Positions 21,071 through 27,658 of a stretch of DNA of 39,657 bases are shown one piece after another. The notes under the pieces are model-generated. The model was given only the letters and a program-made list of their open reading frames with translations, did not search any database and was not told the origin of the DNA. Source of the stretch: a virus; the IMG/VR virus record IMGVR_UViG_3300027741_000133, positions 1 to 39,657 of that record. One strand, 5' to 3'. How positions within the stretch are numbered: the stretch's first letter is position 1; each line of letters starts with the position of its first letter. Made by a program: the position numbers and the translations under genes.

Positions 21071-21604
21071 ATGTCGGGCAAACGAGTTGTAGAATTTCGT
21101 CAAAGACGAAAAATATGGGCAGTAGATGCTTTTGGTGGTAAATGTGGAATTTGTGGGTATGATAAATGTATTGAAGCATTAGAGTTTCATCACATTGACC
21201 CATCACAAAAAGACTTTCCAGTATCAGCATCTGTAGCAAATAGACAAGTATTTGTTGAAGAACTTAAAAAGTGTATTTGTGTTTGCTCTAATTGTCATAG
21301 AGAAATTCACGCAAAAACAACTTCTATTCCTGATGATGTTATTAAATTTGATGAAAATTTTTCTGATAAACCTTATCCTGAAAAACCAAAACATCCCTGT
21401 AAACAATGTGGAAAATTAACTACAATTAAACAAAAATTTTGTTCAGTAAAATGTTCTACTAAAAGTAGAGAAGTTGCCAAATGGCCTAATAATGATGAAC
21501 TACTAAATCTTGTTTTAACTAATGGTTATACCGCAACAGGAAGATTATTTGGAGTTAGTGATAATGCAGTAAGAAAAAGATTAAAAAAAGTTGGAAACGA
21601 ATAA
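21071..21604 (+). CDS. HNH homing endonuclease
   Basis: 177 aa. HNH core: CGICGYDKCIEALEFHHIDP and CICVCSNCHREIHAK; then a CKQCGKLTT...FCSVKC zinc ribbon and a C-terminal HTH (NGYTATGRLFGVSDNAVRKR) shared with the HNH gene at 9411-10151. Ribosome site AGAGG is 6 bases from ATG and buried in the upstream hairpin. Located between the large ncRNA and tRNA-Met. Confidence 0.85.
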   Translation: MSGKRVVEFRQRRKIWAVDAFGGKCGICGYDKCIEALEFHHIDPSQKDFPVSASVANRQVFVEELKKCICVCSNCHREIHAKTTSIPDDVIKFDENFSDKPYPEKPKHPCKQCGKLTTIKQKFCSVKCSTKSREVAKWPNNDELLNLVLTNGYTATGRLFGVSDNAVRKRLKKVGNE

Positions 21605-21618
21605 GTTTCCTTACACAT

Positions 21619-21693
21619 CGCAGGGTAGTCAAGCAGTAAGACGCTAGGCTCATAACCTAGAGAGCGTAGGTGCAAATCCTACCCCTGCCTCCA
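21619..21693 (+). tRNA. tRNA-Met(CAU), initiator-like
   Basis: CGCAGGG/CCCTGCC acceptor with C1-C72 mismatch, as in initiator tRNAs; anticodon arm CTAGG-CTCATAA-CCTAG; T arm GTAGG-TGCAAAT-CCTAC. The only tRNA here followed by an encoded CCA (21691-21693). Confidence 0.82.
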
Positions 21694-21724
21694 ATTTTAT
21701 TTGTAATGAGTTGAGGAGCCTACC

Positions 21725-22237
21725 ATTAACATTTTTGTAACCTCACCGTGCCCTAAAGAAAGTGCTACTACACTTCCTGACAAATTAGTGGTGAAAATGC
21801 CTCTTGAGAGCTGCCAAATGCTTGCAATCATCGCATCCAAATGGTATCATAATTACGGAACTCTTCCTAAAAAAGATGGAACTCCATACAAAACCGAAAA
21901 AGGAGCTTTTCGTAATCATCCTTGCGTTAAATGGGGAGCAAAAACAATAGAGAATTCAAATTGGTTAATTCAACACGGGCTAGAACTCTGTAAAGAATTT
22001 AAACACAGGTTTCATAAGCCTCACGCTTGTTATCTTACACTACTAGAAGCACAAAAGATATTTCCTAATGGTGATATCAGTAAGATAACTCCTTTTGTGA
22101 GAGCTATGCCTGATAATTACAAGCTAGATAGAACTATTGATACTTTTACTGCTTACAAAAGATATATACTATCTAAAGAGTGGGTAAGAGATGATTACAA
22201 CAACGCACCTGAAAGGAAACCTTCGTGGATTTATTAA
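21725..22237 (+). CDS. conserved T4-like phage protein with ATT start
   Basis: 170 aa beginning (M)NIFVTSPCPKESATTLPDK then LVVKMPLESCQMLA, the conserved opening of a T4-like phage family usually starting MNIFV...P..SA..L.DK.V.KM..ES.Q. Later NHPCVKWGAKTIENSNWL and HACYLT are conserved. Function not known to me; a glycosylase-like DNA repair role has been suggested for relatives, held loosely. No ATG or GTG matches the family N-terminus: ATT at 21725 sits 6 bases after GAGGAG (21713-21718). Stop overlaps the next ATG. Confidence 0.78.
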   Translation: MNIFVTSPCPKESATTLPDKLVVKMPLESCQMLAIIASKWYHNYGTLPKKDGTPYKTEKGAFRNHPCVKWGAKTIENSNWLIQHGLELCKEFKHRFHKPHACYLTLLEAQKIFPNGDISKITPFVRAMPDNYKLDRTIDTFTAYKRYILSKEWVRDDYNNAPERKPSWIY

Positions 22238-22401
22238 TGGTTAAAACTACCCCACAAAACGTAAATGAAGCAAATGAAGCTCTTTTTAATTCTTCAATGA
22301 ATCTACCAAATGCTGCAGCCCATTGTGGAATGACTTTAAAAGAAATGAAGATGACTTTTCGTGAGTTTCTTAAGTATCATCCACCAACTTATGAGTTTTA
22401 A
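22237..22401 (+). CDS. 54-aa cyanophage-type small protein
   Basis: MVKTTPQNVNEANEALFNSS then PNAAAHCGMTLKEMKMTFRE; resembles a small conserved cyanomyovirus protein of unknown role. TAATG overlap on both sides. Confidence 0.6.
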   Translation: MVKTTPQNVNEANEALFNSSMNLPNAAAHCGMTLKEMKMTFREFLKYHPPTYEF

Positions 22402-22514
22402 TGACTGAAGGTAAGGAAAGCAAACGGAGAATGGGAACCTTAACATCAGCAACAGACGCACCTGACCCGTTAGGGATGATACCTCACCGGCCTTTAACAC
22501 TTGACGAGCTTTAA
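22401..22514 (+). CDS. 37-aa hypothetical
   Basis: MTEGKESKRRMGTLTSATDA followed by PDPLGMIPHRPLTLDEL. Start overlaps the previous stop. Pro-rich, probably unstructured; unknown function. Confidence 0.45.
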   Translation: MTEGKESKRRMGTLTSATDAPDPLGMIPHRPLTLDEL

Positions 22515-22547
22515 TGATTGATGTATGATAGTTTAGTTGGTTCTTAA

Positions 22548-22620
22548 GGGCGTGTATTCCAACGGCAGAGAAAATTGACTTAAAATCAATCCAGTGTCGG
22601 TTCGAAACCGACCACGCCTA
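22548..22620 (+). tRNA. tRNA-Leu(UAA)-like with short variable loop
   Basis: Acceptor GGGCGTG/CACGCCT, anticodon arm ATTGA-CTTAAAA-TCAAT, T arm GTCGG-TTCGAAA-CCGAC. The UAA anticodon predicts Leu but the variable region is only 5 nt, unlike class II Leu tRNAs. Confidence 0.75.
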
Positions 22621-22668
22621 TTAACCAACTAAATTAAATAAATAGTTGAAAGGTTAAGTATTCAACAG

Positions 22669-22944
22669 ATGAAATACAAACTCAATATTGGTTATCGTTG
22701 GATTGATACTTCAAGTGAAAGTTTTATTGTAAAAATGTATTTCATTCAGGAAATGCCTTACACCTTTGATGAACTTCCTCAAGTTATACAAGATGACCCT
22801 GAAATCATAATTGAAGCATCTGAAAATAATAGATATACAGATGACGATATTTATTTAAGTTCAATCTATCTTGGACTAGAAGATGCTCATCCTCTAATGC
22901 ACGTATTAGATTACGAAAATCCTGAATGTTTACCTGTTGATTAA
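22669..22944 (+). CDS. 91-aa acidic hypothetical
   Basis: Compact acidic protein (MKYKLNIGYRWIDTSSESFI ... LGLEDAHPLMHVLDYENPE). No family recognised. Lies between two tRNA genes. Confidence 0.55.
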   Translation: MKYKLNIGYRWIDTSSESFIVKMYFIQEMPYTFDELPQVIQDDPEIIIEASENNRYTDDDIYLSSIYLGLEDAHPLMHVLDYENPECLPVD

Positions 22945-22953
22945 TTTTAGTTC

Positions 22954-23024
22954 GCCCTATAAGCATTGTGGCGATGTGCTAGTTTTGTACTCTAGAAAGA
23001 ACAGTTCAATTCTGTTATAGGGCT
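22954..23024 (+). tRNA. tRNA-Thr(UGU)
   Basis: Acceptor GCCCTAT/ATAGGGC, anticodon loop TTTGTAC with stem CTAG/CTAG, T arm ACAG-TTCAATT-CTGT. Confidence 0.83.
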
Positions 23025-23057
23025 TTAATAAATAAAAATAATTATACAGCATAATTA

Positions 23058-23219
23058 ATGCAAATAAATCTTTGGTTTAACGAGGCAATGGGTCAATGGA
23101 GATGGACTTTAACTGACCCAGAAACAATGGATATGGAATCAGGTCAAAGAGAAAATTTAAGAGAAGCAATGAGTGATGTAGCAACTACTGTAGAATACTT
23201 AATGTCTAAAAAGTCTTGA
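23058..23219 (+). CDS. 53-aa hypothetical
   Basis: MQINLWFNEAMGQWRWTLTD followed by an acidic helix (RENLREAMSDVATTVEYLMS). Unknown; similar tiny Trp-rich proteins are common in cyanophages. Confidence 0.5.
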   Translation: MQINLWFNEAMGQWRWTLTDPETMDMESGQRENLREAMSDVATTVEYLMSKKS

Positions 23220-23364
23220 TTTCTTAACATTCCTTAATCATAGATAGTAATGTTCCAAATAAAAGGTAAATGTGGATACTCATATCCTTTTAGATATGTT
23301 TCTCGTTTTCGGAATTAGTTGTATAAGTATATGGATATCCACTTTGTGAACCGGCACAGTAAAG

Positions 23365-23393
23365 TTGATTGAGCCCACAAAGAGTGCTACTAT
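23365..23393 (+). promoter_or_regulatory. sigma70-type promoter of tmRNA
   Basis: TTGATT (23365-23370), 17-base spacer, TACTAT (23388-23393), preceded by the stem-loop motif TGTGAACCGGCACAG at 23345-23359. Confidence 0.7.
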
Positions 23394-23398
23394 ATACA

Positions 23399-23648
23399 TT
23401 GTCTAGGAGGCTTTAGACACTGGTATTCAAGACTCGGATTCAACTTCCGAATACTCCACTTTATTTGGGGTATAACTGGTTTTCGATTGGATAAAAAGAC
23501 TAGAGCTGTTGAGAAGACACTAAACACAAAAGGCAACAACATTGTCGCTTTCTCTAGACAAGCAATCGCTGCTTGATTGATGATGAGAATGGGGTTAGAT
23601 TAGCCTTATCAACCAAATAATCCTATAGAGGTGAAATGCCTCTTTTTT
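23399..23648 (+). ncRNA. ssrA: circularly permuted two-piece tmRNA
   Basis: The 3' acceptor piece comes first: T arm TCGGA-TTCAACT-TCCGA (23434-23450) then ATACTCC-A (23451-23458). After about 8 bases the coding piece begins GGGGTAT (23467-23473), which pairs with ATACTCC. CTAGAGC (23500-23506) pairs with GCTTTAG (23410-23416) as helix P2. Tag frame GGC AAC AAC ATT GTC GCT ... GCT GCT TGA (23532-23576) encodes GNNIVAFSRQAIAA, a cyanobacterial-type degradation tag ending in the proteolysis signal. A pseudoknot-like GGTT/AACC and terminator follow. It rescues stalled ribosomes; here it may also turn over host proteins. Confidence 0.88.
23627..23648 (+). terminator. tmRNA terminator
   Basis: AGAGG (23627-23631) / CCTCT (23639-23643) followed by T6. 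Confidence 0.7.
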
Positions 23649-23667
23649 AATACAATAGCTAATTCTT

Positions 23668-23739
23668 ATGATTAACTTCTTTAAGAGTCTTTACCAGTTG
23701 ATTATATTTTTAGATGAACATCGTGATTTAAATAAATGA
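23668..23739 (+). CDS. 23-aa peptide coupled to polynucleotide kinase
   Basis: ATG ATT AAC ... encodes MINFFKSLYQLIIFLDEHRD plus LNK; the stop overlaps the kinase ATG (AAATGA). May be a leader peptide; weak evidence. Confidence 0.3.
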   Translation: MINFFKSLYQLIIFLDEHRDLNK

Positions 23740-24239
23740 CGGACATTACAATGATGATGAATTCAAGTAAACCGACTATCATTCTACTTTGTGGTTGTCC
23801 TGCAAGTGGTAAAAGTACTTGGATTAAAAGAGGTCTAGAAAACACATCATCATTAGATCATTTTAAGATTCTGTCTACAGATAATTGGCTAGACAATAAA
23901 GCCAAAGAATTAAACAAAAGTTATGTTGAGATTTTTAATGACTATATTCACGAAGCATTAGAATATTTCATAAATGAACTCTATACTTACACTAAAGAAA
24001 AAGAAAGTTTAATTATAGATCAAACAAATATTAATTATTATTCTCGGCTTAAAAAGTTAAAACTGTGTGAGGATTACACTAAAATAGGAGTTTACTTTGA
24101 ACTAGAGTTAGAAGAAGCTATTCAACGTAATTGCAATCGGGGGCGAGCTACACCTCGTCATATTCTAGAAAGTTATTATAAAGATTATGTAAGACCTACA
24201 ATAGATGAAGGCTTTGATTGGGTGGTAAGTGGTGTGTAG
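23736..24239 (+). CDS. polynucleotide 5'-kinase-like P-loop kinase
   Basis: 167 aa. Walker A GCPASGKSTW (residues 20-29) is almost that of T4 polynucleotide kinase; then LSTDNWLDN, LIIDQTNINYYSRLKKLKL and the lid-type Arg segment NRGRATPRHILESYYKDYVR. It is about the size of the kinase domain alone; the C-terminal phosphatase half of T4 Pnk is missing. T4 Pnk repairs tRNAs cut by host anticodon nucleases, which would suit a tRNA-rich phage, but no RNA ligase is in the window. Confidence 0.8.
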   Translation: MTDITMMMNSSKPTIILLCGCPASGKSTWIKRGLENTSSLDHFKILSTDNWLDNKAKELNKSYVEIFNDYIHEALEYFINELYTYTKEKESLIIDQTNINYYSRLKKLKLCEDYTKIGVYFELELEEAIQRNCNRGRATPRHILESYYKDYVRPTIDEGFDWVVSGV

Positions 24240-24242
24240 ATG

Positions 24243-24266
24243 AGGGGCACTTTTTGAACTGTCCCT
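24243..24266 (+). repeat. intergenic stem-loop
   Basis: AGGGGCACTT-TTTG-AACTGTCCCT with two mismatches; follows the kinase stop and precedes TACAAT (24295-24300), the likely -10 for the phosphatase. Confidence 0.65.
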
Positions 24267-24323
24267 ATAATCCAAAAAACTTCTGGGTGTATGCTACAAT
24301 ACATACATTAAACGTCCAGACAA

Positions 24324-25016
24324 ATGAACTATGTACTCATTGGGGATATTCATTCTCAAGCAAACAAACTTGAATGTGCTCTTGATTTCATTAACAAAAC
24401 TATTGAAAATGCACGAGTAGTCTTTCTTGGTGATATTTTTGATTCCAAAAATAGTTATTCAGATTCCTATTCAGTTTATAATCTTGTAAGACAAGCCGAG
24501 AAAGAGTTAAATGCGATTACAATTCAAAGTAATCATCAAGACAAACTCATTCGTTATTTCAAAGGAAATAAAGTTGAGTTAAATAATGGGCTAGATAAAA
24601 CTCTAGAAGACCTAGTAGAAAAAGATGTATCTTTATCTGACTTGTATGAATGGTTAATTCGTCAGGCTTTTGGTATTGTATTTCGTGATGAGTATGGAAT
24701 TGAATTTCGTTGTGCTCACGCCTATTTTAGTTCTGAAGTTCAGATTCAAGACTATACCGAACAATACCTTGTGAAAGCTATTACTCGTCATCATAAGCAC
24801 GAATTTCTTTATGGTCTTCAGGACTCTAAAAAGAGCAGAGTGAATTGGTGGGAGTTGAATAATAGTGAGAATAGTTTTGTGCGAGTATCAGGGCATTACA
24901 AGACCATCTATACCAATCTAGAGAACAAATCATTAGTTCTTGATTCGTGTTGTGGTGATGTGAATGGATTATTGTCCGTCTATGATGTGAACTCTAGAAC
25001 TATTCATCAGTTTTGA
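24324..25016 (+). CDS. PP2A-like/PrpE-type metallophosphatase
   Basis: 230 aa. Metal-binding motifs in order: GDIHSQ (D-x-H, residues 7-12), VFLGDIFD (GDxxD), QSNHQD where GNHE is usual, then H131 in CAHAYF and the GH of SGHYK. This is the calcineurin-like protein-phosphatase / Ap4A-hydrolase group; lambda phosphatase is a phage relative. Substitution of SNHQ for GNHE keeps Asn-His. The substrate could be phosphoprotein or dinucleotide polyphosphate. Confidence 0.8.
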   Translation: MNYVLIGDIHSQANKLECALDFINKTIENARVVFLGDIFDSKNSYSDSYSVYNLVRQAEKELNAITIQSNHQDKLIRYFKGNKVELNNGLDKTLEDLVEKDVSLSDLYEWLIRQAFGIVFRDEYGIEFRCAHAYFSSEVQIQDYTEQYLVKAITRHHKHEFLYGLQDSKKSRVNWWELNNSENSFVRVSGHYKTIYTNLENKSLVLDSCCGDVNGLLSVYDVNSRTIHQF

Positions 25017-25046
25017 GCCACTTTTTGAACTGGCCCATTATACTCA

Positions 25047-25090
25047 AAAGACCTCTTGACTTGTGGTAGAGTCAAGAGGTCTTTCTATTT
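25047..25090 (+). terminator. intrinsic terminator
   Basis: 13-bp perfect stem AGACCTCTTGACT (25049-25061) / AGTCAAGAGGTCT (25070-25082), then TTCTATTT. A stem-loop family copy (GCCACTTTTTGAACTGGC, 25017-25034) lies just before it. Confidence 0.85.
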
Positions 25091-25096
25091 CAATGA

Positions 25097-25222
25097 ATGA
25101 CTTACTCATTTATAGAACTTCCTCAAGTTGAAGAAGATGAATTCTTTGAATTCTATGAGGATTACTTTGAAACTTTGACTGAAACCGAACAATCCGATTG
25201 GAGCCTTGTAAATGAAAATTAA
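25097..25222 (+). CDS. 41-aa acidic peptide
   Basis: MTYSFIELPQVEEDEFFEFY then acidic residues to the end; pI clearly low. Overlaps the next gene by 11 bases. Unknown function; acidic DNA mimicry is conceivable but untested. Confidence 0.45.
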   Translation: MTYSFIELPQVEEDEFFEFYEDYFETLTETEQSDWSLVNEN

Positions 25223-25412
25223 AAAGAAATTTATCACGATTAAACCCATAACTCCAGAGGCAGTAGAACTATTTGAATATTCAATGCTTGGGCTTCAATC
25301 TTGTGAACTTCTAGAAACAAATCAAACTATGTATCATCTCAAACCAATTAAAGCAGATTATAGCTTTTGGATGAAACTTAAAGGTGATGATAATTGGGAA
25401 GTTGAGAAATGA
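25212..25412 (+). CDS. 66-aa hypothetical
   Basis: Starts MKIKKKFITIKPITPEAVEL; mixed helix/strand small protein with WMKLKGDDNWEVEK end. ATGA overlap with the following MSLFQ-family gene suggests a shared operon. Confidence 0.5.
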   Translation: MKIKKKFITIKPITPEAVELFEYSMLGLQSCELLETNQTMYHLKPIKADYSFWMKLKGDDNWEVEK

Positions 25413-25636
25413 GCTTATTTCAATTATATGAGGCTAATAAGGCAAAGTATAAACAGCTTAAGCCAGGGTCTATATGGAGGTGTAAAGGAGTGCCTGGGGT
25501 TAAATTAAGAATAATCTCTACAAATTTGGAGGATAAGGTATCATTAGTGAGGGGTGGACTTCAATATCTCCCAATTTATTTAAGTAATTTATATCTTCTT
25601 GATATATATGAACCTTGTGAGGACTCACTAGAATGA
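25409..25636 (+). CDS. 'MSLFQ' family small protein, copy 1
   Basis: 75 aa: MSLFQLYEANKAKYKQLKPG-SIW-R, then beta strands. The N-terminal signature (SLFQ-x-YE...K...PGSIW) recurs in six other frames in this window (25633, 31065, 31762, 34391, 36164, truncated 36412). The C-terminal part looks like a small beta-barrel. Function unknown. Confidence 0.6.
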   Translation: MSLFQLYEANKAKYKQLKPGSIWRCKGVPGVKLRIISTNLEDKVSLVRGGLQYLPIYLSNLYLLDIYEPCEDSLE

Positions 25637-25848
25637 GCTACTTTCAATTATATGAAAAGAAACGAAATCGCTATAAACAAATTCAACCCGGAAGTGTATG
25701 GAAAGGTAGCGAATGTGGTTATACTGTTGTTATATCTTCAGTAAATCTTTCAAGAGGAACAATAAATGGAACTTGGAATAATCTTACTTTATCTGGTAAT
25801 GATACCATAGAATGGCTTCTTCGACATTATAATCCAATGGAAGAATAA
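25633..25848 (+). CDS. 'MSLFQ' family small protein, copy 2
   Basis: 71 aa: MSYFQLYEKKRNRYKQIQPG-SVW-K followed by YTVVISSVNLSRGTINGTW, predicted strands. Tandem copy overlapping copy 1 by 4 bases; divergent beyond the N-terminus, so duplication is old. Confidence 0.6.
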   Translation: MSYFQLYEKKRNRYKQIQPGSVWKGSECGYTVVISSVNLSRGTINGTWNNLTLSGNDTIEWLLRHYNPMEE

Positions 25849-25897
25849 CTTAAATTTAATTAGGTAGTTAGATTAGCCTAGTCTCAACTACCCTGAT

Positions 25898-26010
25898 GTG
25901 CCGGTTTTTGAACCGTCCACTATTCAGCCCAAACCCAGCCAATACAGGCTATGGTAGTTAGGTCGGTGAGAGAGATGAAGATTAAGTTCTTCTCAATCTT
26001 ACCTCGTGTG
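25898..26010 (+). promoter_or_regulatory. stem-loop, promoter and short leader unit
   Basis: Stem-loop GTGCCGGTT-TTTG-AACCGTCCAC (25898-25920), a -10-like TATGGT (25951-25956), the leader motif TAGTTAGGTCGGTGAGAGAG (25956-25975) and a hairpin AAGATT/AATCTT (25979-26000). No protein is encoded before the next stem-loop at 26007, so this would make a short RNA of about 50-60 nt or be a vestigial leader. Confidence 0.45.
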
Positions 26011-26132
26011 CCGCTTTTCAAGCCGTCCACTACACGCCCCAAACGATGCGTTCATCTGCTATTGTATTGGGGTCGGTGAGGCGCTTCACGCTTCGCTTTC
26101 AACTTTGTCCTTTATTAGTGAGTTTAAAAACT
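26007..26132 (+). promoter_or_regulatory. promoter region of ubl gene
   Basis: Second stem-loop GTGCCGCTT-TTC-AAGCCGTCCAC (26007-26030), -10-like TATTGT (26060-26065), then the shared leader GGGGTCGGTGAGGCGCTTCA (26069-26088). A 65-nt leader separates it from ATG 26133. Confidence 0.5.
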
Positions 26133-26402
26133 ATGTCTTTCTTTACCCAAGTCCGCACCCAAGACCAGTCTGCTTCCGTGACCCTTATCCTGAATGAGGA
26201 TTCGCTCACCCTGGCTCCCGATCAATACCGCAGCAAGACTGTTAGCCAACTGTTCACAGAGTATGGCGCTTCGCTTGGTGGTGATGTTGCTCGTATCAAC
26301 CGTTATGTTCTGAACGGTGAAGCAGTTTCCGGTGATACTGTGGTTCGCCCTGGAGAAACTGTGAGAGGTGCTGTGAGTTCGGAGTCAAAAGGGCTGGGTT
26401 GA
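26133..26402 (+). CDS. ubiquitin-like / PRTRC protein C-like beta-grasp protein
   Basis: 89 aa. Strand-helix-strand order of a beta-grasp fold: SASVTLILNEDSLTLAPDQY, then SKTVSQLFTEYGASLG helix, then INRYVLNGEAVSGDTVVRPG. The tail is flexible and ends SESKGLG with a C-terminal Gly, as ubiquitin-like modifiers and MoaD/ThiS require (GLG rather than GG). It is followed by JAMM, E2-like and E1-like genes, which is the basis for the call. PRTRC plasmid systems encode a comparable Ubl. Start at 26133, downstream of the promoter. Confidence 0.7.
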   Translation: MSFFTQVRTQDQSASVTLILNEDSLTLAPDQYRSKTVSQLFTEYGASLGGDVARINRYVLNGEAVSGDTVVRPGETVRGAVSSESKGLG

Positions 26403-26422
26403 GCCCGTATAGCCTCACCACT

Positions 26423-26467
26423 ACCCAAGTTTCCAAATGCGAGTTTTGGAAACTTGGGTTCTTTTTT
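26423..26467 (+). terminator. strong intrinsic terminator between ubl and JAMM genes
   Basis: 15-bp perfect stem ACCCAAGTTTCCAAA (26423-26437) / TTTGGAAACTTGGGT (26445-26459), then TCTTTTTTA. No clear promoter lies between it and ATG 26499. Confidence 0.9.
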
Positions 26468-26498
26468 ATCAACCTGTCCTTAACTAAATCTATCAATT

Positions 26499-27602
26499 AT
26501 GTCTACTGAAATTCAAGAACTCCAAGAACTCCAAGAAACTGTAGAAATTCAAGAAGTTGAAGTAGACACTGTGGAGCCAGAAGTTCCTAGTGTTCTTCGC
26601 ACTCGCCGTGATGGTGTATGGGAAGTCTATAATGGAACCTGGGGTTCGTATCTTCGCCCAACTGATGACCCTGACGCCAATGTTGTAATTGACGACGAGA
26701 ATCTCAAAACCTTTAATCTGAATCCTGGTATTCACAAACTTCCCGCAGAACTTTGGACTCGTTGGGTTAAACTTTGTTTCTATTATGTAGATAAAGTCAC
26801 CAGTTCCGTAGAAGTTTCAATCCGTATTCTTCGTTCAGTAGAAGATGCTTCCAAGTATCGTATGCTAGTTCCCCGTCAAAAGGTGTCTGGTGCCTCTGTG
26901 CGGGTAGATAGCTTTGATGTCGCAATTGATATTGAAACTGGAGAAGAAATCACTCAATATCCTCCTGATGGCTGGATTCCTGTTGGATCTAGTCATTCTC
27001 ACAATACCATGCCATCTTTTTTCTCTGGAATTGATGATAAGTATGAGCTTGGCGACCCTGGTATTCACTTGGTTGTAGGTGGAATCAATGTAAGTGGGCT
27101 TAAGTATACCATTGCAGCTTCTGTTGTAGGTAGTGGTCGTCGGTTTGAAGTTCCATTTACCGATTTGATTGATGCTACGCCAGTTTCAGGTGTAGAGTTT
27201 CACCCTAAAGTGATTGACTATGTGGATTATACCACTCCAGTCCATACCTCTACCTATAAGTCTACTCACGCTGGTTCTATCGTTCCTTGGAAGAAGAAAG
27301 TTTCCAAAGATGATGACGTTACCAACTCTTATCAAGAGTGGATGCGACAAGCGTATGGGGATACTACAGATGACTATTGTGACCCACACTTCTATAGTGA
27401 TGGAACCTACTCCAGTGCTAAAACTTATACTCGCACTGGAACTGCTGTAATGATGTGGGAGATTGAAGACCTCATCTCTGATTACATCAATCAAAATCAA
27501 GATGATGTGAATAAGCTCTGTCTTTTCGCAGATTCTTTGAGGGACCATCTCAATGATGTTGAGGCAGGTATTGCTATCAACATTGAAACCTACGCTGGTT
27601 GA
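26499..27602 (+). CDS. JAMM/JAB metallo-isopeptidase
   Basis: 367 aa. The JAMM zinc signature is complete: His166-Ser-His168, seven residues, Ser176-G-I-Asp179 (GSSHSHNTMPSFFSGIDD), with a candidate catalytic Glu upstream (Glu105). The first 30 residues are an acidic coiled coil (QELQELQETVEIQEVEVDTV). After residue 210 there is a long C-terminal region of unknown fold with WMRQAYGDTTDDYCDPHFY. JAMM enzymes remove or mature ubiquitin-like proteins; position after ubl and before E2/E1 genes supports that role. PRTRC protein A is the nearest known type. Confidence 0.85.
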   Translation: MSTEIQELQELQETVEIQEVEVDTVEPEVPSVLRTRRDGVWEVYNGTWGSYLRPTDDPDANVVIDDENLKTFNLNPGIHKLPAELWTRWVKLCFYYVDKVTSSVEVSIRILRSVEDASKYRMLVPRQKVSGASVRVDSFDVAIDIETGEEITQYPPDGWIPVGSSHSHNTMPSFFSGIDDKYELGDPGIHLVVGGINVSGLKYTIAASVVGSGRRFEVPFTDLIDATPVSGVEFHPKVIDYVDYTTPVHTSTYKSTHAGSIVPWKKKVSKDDDVTNSYQEWMRQAYGDTTDDYCDPHFYSDGTYSSAKTYTRTGTAVMMWEIEDLISDYINQNQDDVNKLCLFADSLRDHLNDVEAGIAINIETYAG

Positions 27603-27612
27603 TAATCCTAAT

Positions 27613-27642
27613 GGGGACGCTTTTTCAAGTGTCCCCCTTTTT
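27613..27642 (+). terminator. intrinsic terminator between JAMM and E2-like genes
   Basis: GGGGACGCTT-TTTC-AAGTGTCCCC followed by CTTTTT; a U-tract version of the intergenic stem-loop family. No promoter is evident before ATG 27659. Confidence 0.85.
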
Positions 27643-27658
27643 CACTTTATGAGGACGT

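Noticed and set aside
23249-23317. 22-codon frame before the tmRNA promoter
   Set aside because: No ribosome site and no coding pattern; the 23220-23364 stretch otherwise holds only a stem-loop and the promoter.
26006-26197. 63-aa frame upstream of ubl
   Set aside because: It spans a stem-loop and the promoter region and overlaps the ubl gene out of frame.
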